Source of the DNA: Leadbetterella lacunae
GTDB taxonomy: Bacteria; Bacteroidota; Bacteroidia; Cytophagales; Spirosomataceae
Direction of reading: 5' to 3'
NCBI RefSeq assembly: GCF_042649125.1
Contig: NZ_JBHRYQ010000001.1
Span: 620,001-684,000 of the forward strand
Length of the DNA stretch: 64,000 nucleotides
The translations under genes were made by a program, and so were the position numbers. Of this stretch, positions 46,070 to 53,689 are shown one piece after another (within the stretch, counting starts at the first letter, position 1; every line of letters begins with the position of its first letter). The notes beneath the pieces were generated by a model, which ran no database searches, was not told the DNA's origin, and saw nothing but the letters and a program-made list of their open reading frames with translations.

Positions 46070-46663
46070 TTAATTACGCTTTTCTATCTCGTCTCTGATT
46101 TTAGCAGCTTTCTCGTAGTCCTCGTTTTTTATTGCCTCTTCTAGCAAGTTTTTAAGGTCATCTACATGTAGTGATAAAATATCTTGTCCTGACTTGACGG
46201 GCACTACTATGGTTTCTTCTTCTTCAGCTTCAGTTTCTATTTGTTCACCTAAATCAGAAGCACTAATGCCCGCTTCTTTTAATACGTTTTCGTTTGTGTA
46301 AATGGCCGCATTAAATCTAAGTGCTATTGCTACCGCATCAGAAGGTCTTGCATCGATATTTTTTTGTCTGATGCCATCTGTGCATATTATTTTAGAATAA
46401 AATACACCTTCCGAAATATCAGAGATTTGGATTTCTTCTATTGAAAAGTCAAAAGACTTAGAAAATGACTTAAACAAATCGTGTGTCAGCGGACGAGTGG
46501 GTTGAATATTCTCCATTTCTATTGCGATTGCCTGAGCTTCAAACATCCCAATTATGATAGGCAAACGCCTGTCTCCATTTACTTCTGAAAGAATTAAAGT
46601 AAACGAACCTGCCTGTAGCTGGCTCGGAGATAAATCCAATATTTCTAGTTTTATTTTTTCCAC
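46070..46663 (-). CDS. Bifunctional nuclease family protein (DUF151) with C-terminal UVR motif
   Basis: A protein of about 197 residues. The N-terminal DUF151/bifunctional nuclease domain has EVNGDRRLPIIIGMFEAQAIAIEME and DARPSDAVAIALRF. The C-terminal about 40 residues read NEDYEKAAKIRDEIEKR, a UVR-type helical hairpin as in UvrB/UvrC. I start at the GTG at 46663, because relatives begin at KIKLEI and a TATATTTG element overlaps the ATG six codons upstream (46681). The role of the family in Bacteroidota is unclear; plant homologues act as nucleases. Confidence 0.88.
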   Translation of the reverse strand: MEKIKLEILDLSPSQLQAGSFTLILSEVNGDRRLPIIIGMFEAQAIAIEMENIQPTRPLTHDLFKSFSKSFDFSIEEIQISDISEGVFYSKIICTDGIRQKNIDARPSDAVAIALRFNAAIYTNENVLKEAGISASDLGEQIETEAEEEETIVVPVKSGQDILSLHVDDLKNLLEEAIKNEDYEKAAKIRDEIEKRN

Positions 46664-46667
46664 GGCA

Positions 46668-46675
46668 CAAATATA
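46668..46675 (-). promoter_or_regulatory. Putative -7 element for the DUF151 gene
   Basis: Minus-strand TATATTTG matches the TAnnTTTG element and lies only four bases before the GTG used here as start, which would give a leaderless or almost leaderless message. No -33 partner was identified. Confidence 0.35.
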
Positions 46676-46741
46676 ATACAATTGCGAGTTCTTAAAAATT
46701 AAAGCAATTGTAAACAGTTAAAATTTATATATTTTTGAAAA

Positions 46742-47521
46742 TTATTCAATAGCATCGAAATATTTTTCAATTCCTAGGCCAAACAAAGCGAAATCAAACT
46801 TAACAGGATCATCTGCATCGATACTTTTTAGGTTATCAGTTATTTCTACTGCCATGCTCCAGTCTGCTTTTGGTCGCTGTGTGAGTCCCAATATTCTCGC
46901 AGATTTTTCTACGTGTACATCACAAGGACAAATCAAATGACTAGGTTTTATAGTATCCCAAATCCCAAAGTCTACATTTTTTTCATCCGACCTAACCATC
47001 CATCGCAAGTACATATTTAATCTTTTACAAGCCGAGTTTTTGGCAGGTGTAGAAATATGCTTTCGAGTTCTGTGGGGGTAGTCTTCAAGCGAAAAAACAT
47101 ATGAGTTAAACGCAATTAGCATTTGTTTCATTTCAAAATTTGATTCCTTTGGATAAAAAGCGTTTTCTAAACTATCAAATTTAGAATAATGAGTTTTCAG
47201 GAATTCTATCAAATAGAAAAGGTCGGTGTCATTAAAAGTTCTATGTTTAAAGCCAGCCAAAGGCTTTAAATCATTGTAGGAGTGATTCATGATGAAATCA
47301 AACGGACTGTTGCCCATTTTATGCATCAATTCTTCTAATTTCGAGATTATTGTTTTTCGCTGTCCCCAAGCCAAAATAGCAGCAAACAAACCTGAAATTT
47401 CAATATCTTGTTTTTTCGAAAACTTGTGAGGTATAGAAATAGGGTCTAGTTCAATAAAATCAAAATTATTAAACTGTATATATTTCGTTTTTAATAACTC
47501 TACAGCAGATTCAGTTAACAT
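46742..47521 (-). CDS. TIGR02757 (DUF2400) family protein
   Basis: A 259-residue protein matching TIGR02757. Recognised segments are FKHRTFNDTDLFYLIEFL, CKRLNMYLRWMVRSDEKNVDFGIWDTI and CPCDVHVEKSARILGL. The helical fold and the cysteine-containing middle recall HhH-type DNA glycosylases, but I cannot confirm an activity. It is found widely and singly in Bacteroidota. It lies 21 bases after the LysM gene on the same strand. Confidence 0.9.
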   Translation of the reverse strand: MLTESAVELLKTKYIQFNNFDFIELDPISIPHKFSKKQDIEISGLFAAILAWGQRKTIISKLEELMHKMGNSPFDFIMNHSYNDLKPLAGFKHRTFNDTDLFYLIEFLKTHYSKFDSLENAFYPKESNFEMKQMLIAFNSYVFSLEDYPHRTRKHISTPAKNSACKRLNMYLRWMVRSDEKNVDFGIWDTIKPSHLICPCDVHVEKSARILGLTQRPKADWSMAVEITDNLKSIDADDPVKFDFALFGLGIEKYFDAIE

Positions 47522-47542
47522 TTGGGCTTCAGTTCTTTTCTT

Positions 47543-48388
47543 TTATTTTGCTGTTTCAAAATATACTACTTCCGCTCTAATCTTTGAATCCTTTGGCTTG
47601 AGTTTATAGTATGCATAAGGCGAAAGTTTTACCAAAATTTCTTGATCTGGTCCGGTTTCAGATAGATTGCCAACCACCTTGGCAGTGATGGTAGCACCAT
47701 TTGCCTCATTTGTAATTTTTATGATAGAACCTACAGGAGCAGTTCTGTGAAGTGCCAAGTAATTGTTAGACCTATTGGTAGTATTTATTACCTCTGCTAC
47801 ACCTTCTTGTGTGATTTTCTTTCCCACGGCCACTTGCTCTAAAGCAATAAACTTAGGTTTGTCAAGCACACTTTTTTTGAGAACTTTTTTGATTTCTTCA
47901 GGGTCAATTATTAGTTTTTGTCCCTGTCCAAGTTTATTTTCTTCAATCCCATTTGCTTCTACAAAATCTGAAATGTCAATGTTGTATTTTCTAGAAATAG
48001 AATATACTGTTTCGCCCGCAGAAACCTCATGGATGCCTTTTTTGTCTGTGATTTCTTTCTTACTTGCTTTTTCTTCTCTTTTAAACGCTTTTGCAGTTAC
48101 CTGTTTTCCATTTTTCATCAAAGGAAAATACAAAACTTGATTTACTTTAATGGCTACTTGGTTATTTAAAACAGGATTGGCAGCCATTACTTCTGGCATG
48201 GTGCTGTTATACACTCTCACTAAACTATACAAAGTTTGGCCTGCTTGTACTTTGTGAAGCACAAAAACCTTATCTTTAACTATCTCAGTTTTTAAAGTGT
48301 CTTTTGTAGAACTAAGAATTTTATAATCGGAAGCGAAAGCACTGTTTGTAATACTTAAAAGTATTATTATTAATATTCTATTTAACAT
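47543..48388 (-). CDS. LysM protein with RlpA-like C-terminal domain
   Basis: An exported protein of about 281 residues. I start at the ATG at 48388, giving the signal peptide MLNRILIIILLSITNSAFA. The longer ATG at 48412 would start within a -7 element at 48410-48417. Two LysM modules bind peptidoglycan: HKVQAGQTLYSLVRVYN (about 50-95) and HEVSAGETVYSISRKYN (about 120-165). The C-terminal 100 residues (LHRTAPVGSIIKITNEANG, then VKLSPYAYYKL) have the double-psi beta-barrel wording of RlpA, but the lytic residues are not clearly present. A cell-wall binding role is likely. Confidence 0.85.
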   Translation of the reverse strand: MLNRILIIILLSITNSAFASDYKILSSTKDTLKTEIVKDKVFVLHKVQAGQTLYSLVRVYNSTMPEVMAANPVLNNQVAIKVNQVLYFPLMKNGKQVTAKAFKREEKASKKEITDKKGIHEVSAGETVYSISRKYNIDISDFVEANGIEENKLGQGQKLIIDPEEIKKVLKKSVLDKPKFIALEQVAVGKKITQEGVAEVINTTNRSNNYLALHRTAPVGSIIKITNEANGATITAKVVGNLSETGPDQEILVKLSPYAYYKLKPKDSKIRAEVVYFETAK

Positions 48389-48409
48389 AGATTTGGATTT
48401 TGATCTTTG

Positions 48410-48417
48410 CAAATTTA
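48410..48417 (-). promoter_or_regulatory. Putative -7 element for the LysM gene
   Basis: Minus-strand TAAATTTG is an exact TAnnTTTG match 21 bases before the ATG at 48388. It decides the start, since the alternative ATG at 48412 lies within it. The -33 partner is not seen. Confidence 0.4.
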
Positions 48418-48479
48418 ACGGTTTATAACTGTTTTCTAATTATTTTTTTTTCAAACGGTCATTATTTTGTTTTCTTATA

Positions 48480-48487
48480 TAGATTTG
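48480..48487 (+). promoter_or_regulatory. Putative -7 element for kdsB
   Basis: TAGATTTG matches TAnnTTTG and ends 20 bases before the TTG start of kdsB. The -33 element is not evident at the right distance. Confidence 0.4.
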
Positions 48488-48507
48488 CATATTAATCATA
48501 CAATAAT

Positions 48508-49257
48508 TTGAAAATTCTAGGTATAATTCCAGCCAGAATGGCTTCCAGTAGATTTCCCGCCAAACTATTAAAAGAAGTAAATGGTGTCTCAATCTTGCAA
48601 ATGGTTTACCAGCAGTGCCTATCAGCAAATTTGCTTTCTAAAGTTGTGGTGGCAACCGATCATGATGATATTTTTGAACACGTGAAGGCCTTTGGAGGTC
48701 ATGCTATTATGACCAACACCAAACACCAAAGCGGAACCGACAGGTGTGCGGAAGCACTAGAAGTGATGGGCGGAAGTGCAAACTATGACTTTGTGGTAAA
48801 TATTCAAGGCGACGAACCCTTGATTTCTCCTACAACGATAAACGACCTTTGTCTTGCCTTAGAAACAAAGTCTGAAGTTATTACGGTATGTAAAAAAATA
48901 GTAGAAACCGAAACTTTGCTTAATCCTAATGTGGTGAAAGTTGTAATAGGTGAAAACAAACAAGCCTTATATTTTAGCCGTTCACCCATTCCATTTTACC
49001 GAGAGTCAGGAATTGATTTTTGGGTAAAAGATTTTTCATACTTCCGGCACATGGGTATTTATGCTTTTAGGTCTGATGTGTTACAAGGAATAGTGAAATT
49101 GCATATGTCTCCGCTCGAAAATTGCGAAAAACTTGAGCAACTCAGGTGGCTCTCTAATGGTATCACTATCAAAGTTATAGAAACTCAGTTTGATAGCTTA
49201 GGAATAGATACCGAAGAAGATTTTGAGCAATTGAAGCAATTTTTAAATAAAAAATAA
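48508..49257 (+). CDS. kdsB: 3-deoxy-manno-octulosonate cytidylyltransferase
   Basis: A 249-residue enzyme that makes CMP-KDO for the lipopolysaccharide inner core. The nucleotide-binding IIPARMASSRFPAKLL, ATDHDDI, GTDRCAEA, VNIQGDEPLI and YFSRSPIPFYR motifs are all in place. The start is TTG: the conserved N-terminus begins at its next codons and no ATG fits. It indicates that the organism makes KDO-containing LPS, in line with the glycan genes elsewhere in the window. Confidence 0.95.
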   Translation: MKILGIIPARMASSRFPAKLLKEVNGVSILQMVYQQCLSANLLSKVVVATDHDDIFEHVKAFGGHAIMTNTKHQSGTDRCAEALEVMGGSANYDFVVNIQGDEPLISPTTINDLCLALETKSEVITVCKKIVETETLLNPNVVKVVIGENKQALYFSRSPIPFYRESGIDFWVKDFSYFRHMGIYAFRSDVLQGIVKLHMSPLENCEKLEQLRWLSNGITIKVIETQFDSLGIDTEEDFEQLKQFLNKK

Positions 49258-49300
49258 CGTATTTAATAGAATACGAAACAATATAAGAAATAAACCAAAT

Positions 49301-50866
49301 ATGCAAAGATACACCATACTGTGGGCTGACGACGAAATAGAATTATTAAAACCATACATCGTTTTTTTAGAAAACAAAGGATATGACGTTACTCCGGTTC
49401 CGAGTGGTTCTGACGCTTTAGATTTAGTAGAAAAACAAAATTTTGATTTGATTTTCCTAGATGAAATGATGGCCGGAATGACGGGATTAGACACCCTAGT
49501 TCAAATCAAAAAAATAAAGCCCAATATTCCGGTTGTGATGATTACCAAGTCGGAAGAAGAGCGTATTATGGAAGAAGCCATAGGTTCTAAGATCGCGGAT
49601 TATCTGATTAAGCCAATAAACCCTAATCAAATATTACTTTCGGCTAAAAAATTGCTCGAAAATAAAAGATTGGTTTCAGAAAAAACCAATTCGAGTTACA
49701 TGCAAGATTTCAGACAGATTTCTATGCAGTATAATGATGACTTAGATTTTGAGGAGTGGGTAGAAATATATAAGAAATTGGTTTTCTGGGAATTAGAAAT
49801 AGATAAATCTTCAGACAAATCTATGGAAGAGGTCTTTACGATGCAAAAGTCAGAGGCCAATACGAGGTTTGCAAAGTTTATAGAAGAAAGTTACGAAGGA
49901 TGGATGACAGATCCCAAAGTTAAAAAACCGGTAATGTCTCATAATTTATTGAAGACAAAGGTTTTTCCTCTTTTGAAAGGAAATGACCCTTTGTTTTTTA
50001 TATTAATTGATAATTTTAGATTAGATCAGTGGAAGCTGATGGAAGAGATAATCAATGATTTATTCGCTGTTGAAGCTGATGAGACTTATTATTCTATTTT
50101 GCCAACTTCAACCTCATATGCCAGAAACGCCATATTTTCGGGTATGACACCTTACGACATGGCCAAACAAACACCTGATTTGTGGGTAACTGACGAAGGA
50201 GATAATGAAGAAGGCCTAAACAAAAATGAAGAGGAATATTTGCAAAGACAAATGAAGAAAAACAATCTTCCTCATAAAATGTCTTATCATAAAATATTGA
50301 ATAACAATCAAGCTAAGTCTTTGGTTGATAATTTTAGTAGACTAGCTCAAGACGATTTCGTGGTGGTGGTTTATAACTTTATTGACATGCTTTCGCATGC
50401 TCGTACAGACATGGCGGTTATTAAGGAGCTGGCTCCGGACGAAGCGGCTTATAGGTCAATCACCAAATCTTGGATTGAGCACTCGCCTATGCTGGATTTC
50501 TTAAAACTTATTGCCTCCAAAAAAGGAAGATTGGTTATTACGACAGACCACGGAATGGTTAAAGTCAAAAATGCCAAAAGAATAGTAGGAGATAGAAATG
50601 TAAACACTAATCTAAGATATAAGCAAGGAAGAAACCTTAATTTAGATGACAAGAGAGATAATGTAATTGAAGTCAGGAAGCCTGAGAATTATAAGTTGCC
50701 TTCTCCAAATATGTCGACTTCGTATTTCTTTACTACCAATGATTATTTCTTTGCTTATCCAAATAATTTCAATCACTATGTGAGTCATTACAAAGATACA
50801 TTTCAGCATGGAGGGGTATCATTAGAAGAAGTGATAATTCCGTTTGTGGTTTTAAAATCAAAATAA
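49301..50866 (+). CDS. porX: T9SS regulator PorX (receiver plus PglZ domain)
   Basis: A 521-residue two-domain protein. The receiver domain (about 1-120) has the acidic pair in WADDE, the phospho-acceptor D54 in FLDEMM, T82 and K104. A helical linker follows, then a PglZ/alkaline-phosphatase-like domain with LIDNFR (D237), T271 in TSTSYARN at the expected nucleophile position, FIDMLSHART, TTDHGM and QHGGVSLEE for metal binding. In Porphyromonas and Flavobacterium PorX controls type IX secretion, with PorY as kinase and phosphodiesterase activity on oligonucleotides. No porY gene is in the window. It is followed by an outer-membrane barrel gene 3 bases on. Confidence 0.93.
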   Translation: MQRYTILWADDEIELLKPYIVFLENKGYDVTPVPSGSDALDLVEKQNFDLIFLDEMMAGMTGLDTLVQIKKIKPNIPVVMITKSEEERIMEEAIGSKIADYLIKPINPNQILLSAKKLLENKRLVSEKTNSSYMQDFRQISMQYNDDLDFEEWVEIYKKLVFWELEIDKSSDKSMEEVFTMQKSEANTRFAKFIEESYEGWMTDPKVKKPVMSHNLLKTKVFPLLKGNDPLFFILIDNFRLDQWKLMEEIINDLFAVEADETYYSILPTSTSYARNAIFSGMTPYDMAKQTPDLWVTDEGDNEEGLNKNEEEYLQRQMKKNNLPHKMSYHKILNNNQAKSLVDNFSRLAQDDFVVVVYNFIDMLSHARTDMAVIKELAPDEAAYRSITKSWIEHSPMLDFLKLIASKKGRLVITTDHGMVKVKNAKRIVGDRNVNTNLRYKQGRNLNLDDKRDNVIEVRKPENYKLPSPNMSTSYFFTTNDYFFAYPNNFNHYVSHYKDTFQHGGVSLEEVIIPFVVLKSK

Positions 50867-50869
50867 CAT

Positions 50870-51586
50870 ATGCGTAAAGGTTTAGTTATAAGTGCATTTA
50901 GTTTCATAATAAGTATTTCTGGTTTTGCTCAGTCAAAGCCAGAAATATTTTTAGATAAAGGGTTTTATGGTTTACAAGTATTGGTCAATAACCCTATAGG
51001 AAGTTTTCGGAAAGAATTTAAGTCTGACTATGTTAACACCAATGACTTAGGAGCAAGTGTCCATTATTTCTTTAATCCGAAATTTAAATCTACAACTTTA
51101 AGTAGGGTGTTTTTGGGAGGAGAATTAGGTTTTACCACAAAAAAACAAACAGAATTTTCAAAGTTTCCTACACAGGGAACATTTTACATGAAGCACAATC
51201 AAACCTGGTTAAATGCTGTTTTGAGATTTAGACCGACTTACACTGACAAAACCTTCACGCCTTTCTTTGATGCATTTGCAGGGCCAAAGTTTTATACTTC
51301 TCGTATGTTAGAGCTTTATGACCAAAACCAAGTGGATACCATTGAGTCTTACCCAACTCGCTCATTAAGTTACGGATTAACAGCAGGCTGTGGTTACAAA
51401 CTAGAGGGGAGAGGCAAAAAAGCCCGATATTTAGAGTTTAGTGTTACATACGCTCAAAGCAATCCATTAAAATTGGTCAATACCAATATTAACGGTATTA
51501 CCGACCAGTATACCTCTTTTGCTGCTCAAAGAGCTTATCAGCCTCAAAGCCTAATGTTCAAGTTAGGTTTTTCTAATTTTATGTAA
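50870..51586 (+). CDS. Outer-membrane beta-barrel protein
   Basis: A 238-residue protein with a signal peptide (ending SGFAQ-SK) and alternating beta-strand patterns throughout, ending in an aromatic strand (SLMFKLGFSNFM). There is no named domain. It starts 3 bases after porX, so co-transcription is likely; a relation to T9SS is possible by position only. It should not be called PorT from this sequence. Its 3' end overlaps ftsE by 8 bases in convergent orientation. Confidence 0.7.
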   Translation: MRKGLVISAFSFIISISGFAQSKPEIFLDKGFYGLQVLVNNPIGSFRKEFKSDYVNTNDLGASVHYFFNPKFKSTTLSRVFLGGELGFTTKKQTEFSKFPTQGTFYMKHNQTWLNAVLRFRPTYTDKTFTPFFDAFAGPKFYTSRMLELYDQNQVDTIESYPTRSLSYGLTAGCGYKLEGRGKKARYLEFSVTYAQSNPLKLVNTNINGITDQYTSFAAQRAYQPQSLMFKLGFSNFM

Positions 51587-52253
51587 GATCGTCAACTCTT
51601 CCATTGTCACAGAAAATAGTCCGTTTTGGGAATCGCTCTATTAAGTCTAACTCATGCGTTGCCATCAAAATGGCGGTGTTAGAAACTTCGTTTATCTTAA
51701 AAAACAATTTCAAAATCTCTATCGATTTTTCGGGATCTAAGTTACCTGTTGGCTCATCTGCCAGTATTATATCAGGGTTATTTAGCAATGCTCTGGCTAT
51801 GGCAATACGCTGCTGTTCGCCGCCAGAGAGTTGATGTGGCATTTTGTGTAGTACTTCCGGAAGCCCAACTAAGTCCAAAACCTCGGTTATTCTACTTACT
51901 ATTTCATTGTTTTTGCTCCATCCCATGGCTTCCATAAAGAATACTAAATTTGCCATTACGTTTCGGTCAGAAAGCAACTGGAAGTCCTGAAAAACTATAC
52001 CTATTTTTCTTCTTAAAAAAGGTATTTGTTTGTGTTTGATGGTGGTTAAGTCAAAACCCGCCACTTTTCCGTCGCCTTTTTCAAGCCAAAGGTCGGCATA
52101 GAGTGTTTTTAACAATGAGCTTTTTCCGCTTCCTGTTTTTCCTATTAGAAATACGAATTCACCTTTGTGGATAGTGAAGTTTACATCAGACAAGATTAAA
52201 CTTTCTTTCTGATAAATGTAAGCGTTTTTAAGGGAGATTACTTCGTTGTTCAT
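51579..52253 (-). CDS. ftsE: ABC transporter ATP-binding protein, FtsE
   Basis: An ATPase of about 224 residues. I start at the ATG at 52253 (MNNEVISL), 15 bases inside the longer ATG at 52268, which adds five residues. Walker A is GKTGSGKSSL, the signature LSGGEQQRIAIARAL, Walker B ILADEPTGNLD, and the H-loop ATHELDL. The FtsE/LolD subgroup is close; FtsE is preferred for its length, for the YxxLLxD-type start (here SLLKTLYADL) and for the presence of an unlinked ftsX in the window. It acts with FtsX on division and murein hydrolase control. Confidence 0.85.
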   Translation of the reverse strand: MNNEVISLKNAYIYQKESLILSDVNFTIHKGEFVFLIGKTGSGKSSLLKTLYADLWLEKGDGKVAGFDLTTIKHKQIPFLRRKIGIVFQDFQLLSDRNVMANLVFFMEAMGWSKNNEIVSRITEVLDLVGLPEVLHKMPHQLSGGEQQRIAIARALLNNPDIILADEPTGNLDPEKSIEILKLFFKINEVSNTAILMATHELDLIERFPKRTIFCDNGRVDDLT

Positions 52254-52266
52254 ACTGCAAATAAAC

Positions 52267-52296
52267 AAAAAAAGGCGGACTTTAAGTCCACCTTTT
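52267..52296 (-). terminator. Rho-independent terminator of the transaldolase gene
   Basis: The arms AAAGGCGGACTT (52271-52282) and AAGTCCACCTTT (52284-52295) pair fully in the minus-strand RNA; the single mismatch on the plus strand becomes a G-U wobble there. A run of U follows on that strand. This marks the orientation. Confidence 0.7.
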
Positions 52297-52317
52297 CTCT
52301 ATAAAAATAAAATATGA

Positions 52318-52974
52318 TTATGCATTTACTTTTGCATGGTCAGCTAAAAATTGAGCCAATCCACTGTCAGTCAATGGGTGTTTCAATAAAGCCAAAATAG
52401 CAGAAAGTGGTCCAGTCATAACGTCAGCCCCAATTTTAGCACAACCTAATATGTGCATAGAGTGACGAACTGAAGCCGCTAATATTTGAGTAGTATATCC
52501 GTAGTTATCGTAGATAAGTCTGATATCTTCTATAAGAGTAAGTCCGTCAGTACTGATATCGTCTAAACGACCGATAAATGGCGATACATAAGTGGCACCT
52601 GCTTTGGCAGCTAAAAGAGCCTGTCCAGCAGAAAATACCAACGTACAGTTTGTTCTGATTCCTCTTTCAGAAAAATATTTGATAGCCTTGATGCCGTCTT
52701 TGATCATCGGTATCTTAACTACTATTTGGTCACTAATTTTAACCAATTCTTCTCCCTCTCTAATCATTCCTTCGAAATCAGTAGAGATTACTTCAGCACT
52801 TACATCACCGTCTACGATATCACAGATAGCCTTGTAGTGTTTCTTTACATTTTCTTCTCCTCCAATTCCTTCTTTAGCCATAAGCGAAGGGTTGGTAGTA
52901 ACTCCGTCCAAAATTCCAAGGTCTTGTGCTTCCTTGATGTCTTTCAAGCTAGCAGTGTCAATAAAAAATTTCAT
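52318..52974 (-). CDS. fsa: Fructose-6-phosphate aldolase / transaldolase-like protein
   Basis: A 218-residue short-form transaldolase (TalC/Fsa group). The N-terminal FIDTASLKDIKEAQDLG with TTNPSLMAKEG, the Schiff-base lysine in VVKIPMIKDG, and the barrel segments NCTLVFSAGQALLAAKAGATYVSPFIGRLDDI are typical. The short form usually catalyses either transaldolase or fructose-6-phosphate aldolase reactions; the sequence does not decide which. Its terminator is at its 3' end, and the SRP RNA lies upstream on the same strand with its own terminator. Confidence 0.9.
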   Translation of the reverse strand: MKFFIDTASLKDIKEAQDLGILDGVTTNPSLMAKEGIGGEENVKKHYKAICDIVDGDVSAEVISTDFEGMIREGEELVKISDQIVVKIPMIKDGIKAIKYFSERGIRTNCTLVFSAGQALLAAKAGATYVSPFIGRLDDISTDGLTLIEDIRLIYDNYGYTTQILAASVRHSMHILGCAKIGADVMTGPLSAILALLKHPLTDSGLAQFLADHAKVNA

Positions 52975-53030
52975 GATTTAATAAAGATTATAACGTATGA
53001 TATGAAAATAAACTGAGGAGAAAAAAAAAT

Positions 53031-53107
53031 GGCAAATTCACCGCTACAACCACCTACCCTTGCTACCTTCCGGTCCTGGGGGATTCAGCAGGAGCTGGTA
53101 ATTTGCC
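53031..53107 (-). ncRNA. ffs: Small signal recognition particle RNA (4.5S type)
   Basis: The minus strand reads GGCAAATTACC at the 5' end and GGTGAATTTGCC at the 3' end, which pair as the basal stem. Between them lie the conserved SRP apical segments: the M-domain-binding AGGACCGGAAGGTAGC is the hallmark of bacterial SRP RNA. The RNA is about 77 bases, short but within the small bacterial class, and ends in a run of nine U. It binds Ffh for co-translational targeting. Confidence 0.9.
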
Positions 53108-53111
53108 GTCA

Positions 53112-53141
53112 CAAAAGTAGTAAAAAATATTTTACTGACAA
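53112..53141 (-). promoter_or_regulatory. Promoter of the SRP RNA gene
   Basis: On the minus strand, TTG (53141-53139), a 19-base spacer and TACTTTTG (53119-53112) form a complete Bacteroidota promoter. The RNA 5' end at 53107 is five bases past the -7 element. Confidence 0.65.
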
Positions 53142-53222
53142 CCTTAGAGAAAGAAATTTTACAATAAAATTGTAAATAAATTTTTACAACTCTTTTTAGA
53201 AATAAAAATGAGTCGGAAACAC

Positions 53223-53230
53223 TATATTTG
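53223..53230 (+). promoter_or_regulatory. Putative -7 element for the TMEM220-like gene
   Basis: TATATTTG matches TAnnTTTG, giving a leader of about 50 bases before the ATG at 53286. No -33 element is visible. Confidence 0.35.
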
Positions 53231-53285
53231 TTTTCATGTGAATGCCAAAGGTAAATTGTAATTTTTCAAACCTGTTAACTATTAA

Positions 53286-53621
53286 ATGTCAATGAAATAC
53301 GTCTATTACTTCTTAATTCTAGTATTTGTAGCTTTTGCTGGTGTTCAATATAACGACCCAGATAGTGCACTCTGGATTTTGCTTTATTTGCTACCTATAC
53401 TTTTTATTTGGAGAAAAATAAAAGGAACACAGCCTAACGAAACCCTTTATTTCGTTGGGTTAATGTATATTTTTTGGGCAATCAATCAATTTCCTCCAGA
53501 ATGGGAAGGTTTGACGCTTGATGCAATGGGAATGAAAACTATCAATATTGAGTTGGGAAGGGAATCGTTGGGATTAGGATTTACAGGTTTGGTGCTTTGG
53601 GTACTAACTTTTTTGAAATAG
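53286..53621 (+). CDS. TMEM220-like small membrane protein
   Basis: A 111-residue protein with about three to four hydrophobic helices. The QYNDPDSALWILLYLLP segment is typical of the TMEM220 (transmembrane family 220) group found in bacteria and animals. The function is unknown. The start could also be the Met three codons on. A weak hairpin terminator follows the stop. Confidence 0.75.
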   Translation: MSMKYVYYFLILVFVAFAGVQYNDPDSALWILLYLLPILFIWRKIKGTQPNETLYFVGLMYIFWAINQFPPEWEGLTLDAMGMKTINIELGRESLGLGFTGLVLWVLTFLK

Positions 53622-53636
53622 TTAATAAACTAAAAA

Positions 53637-53660
53637 GAGAATCTGATGTTCTCTATTTTG
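53637..53660 (+). terminator. Weak hairpin terminator before uvrC
   Basis: AGAGAA (53637-53642) pairs with TTCTCT (53650-53655) around a 7-base loop, followed by ATTTTG. The six-base, AU-rich stem is short, so the call is tentative. It lies between the TMEM220-like gene and uvrC. Confidence 0.35.
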
Positions 53661-53689
53661 TACAAAACTAAAAACAGGATTAAAAATTA

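Noticed and set aside
53031..53107. tRNA or riboswitch reading of the hairpin
   Set aside because: The GGAAGG apical sequence and basal stem fit SRP RNA and there is no T-loop or anticodon arm.
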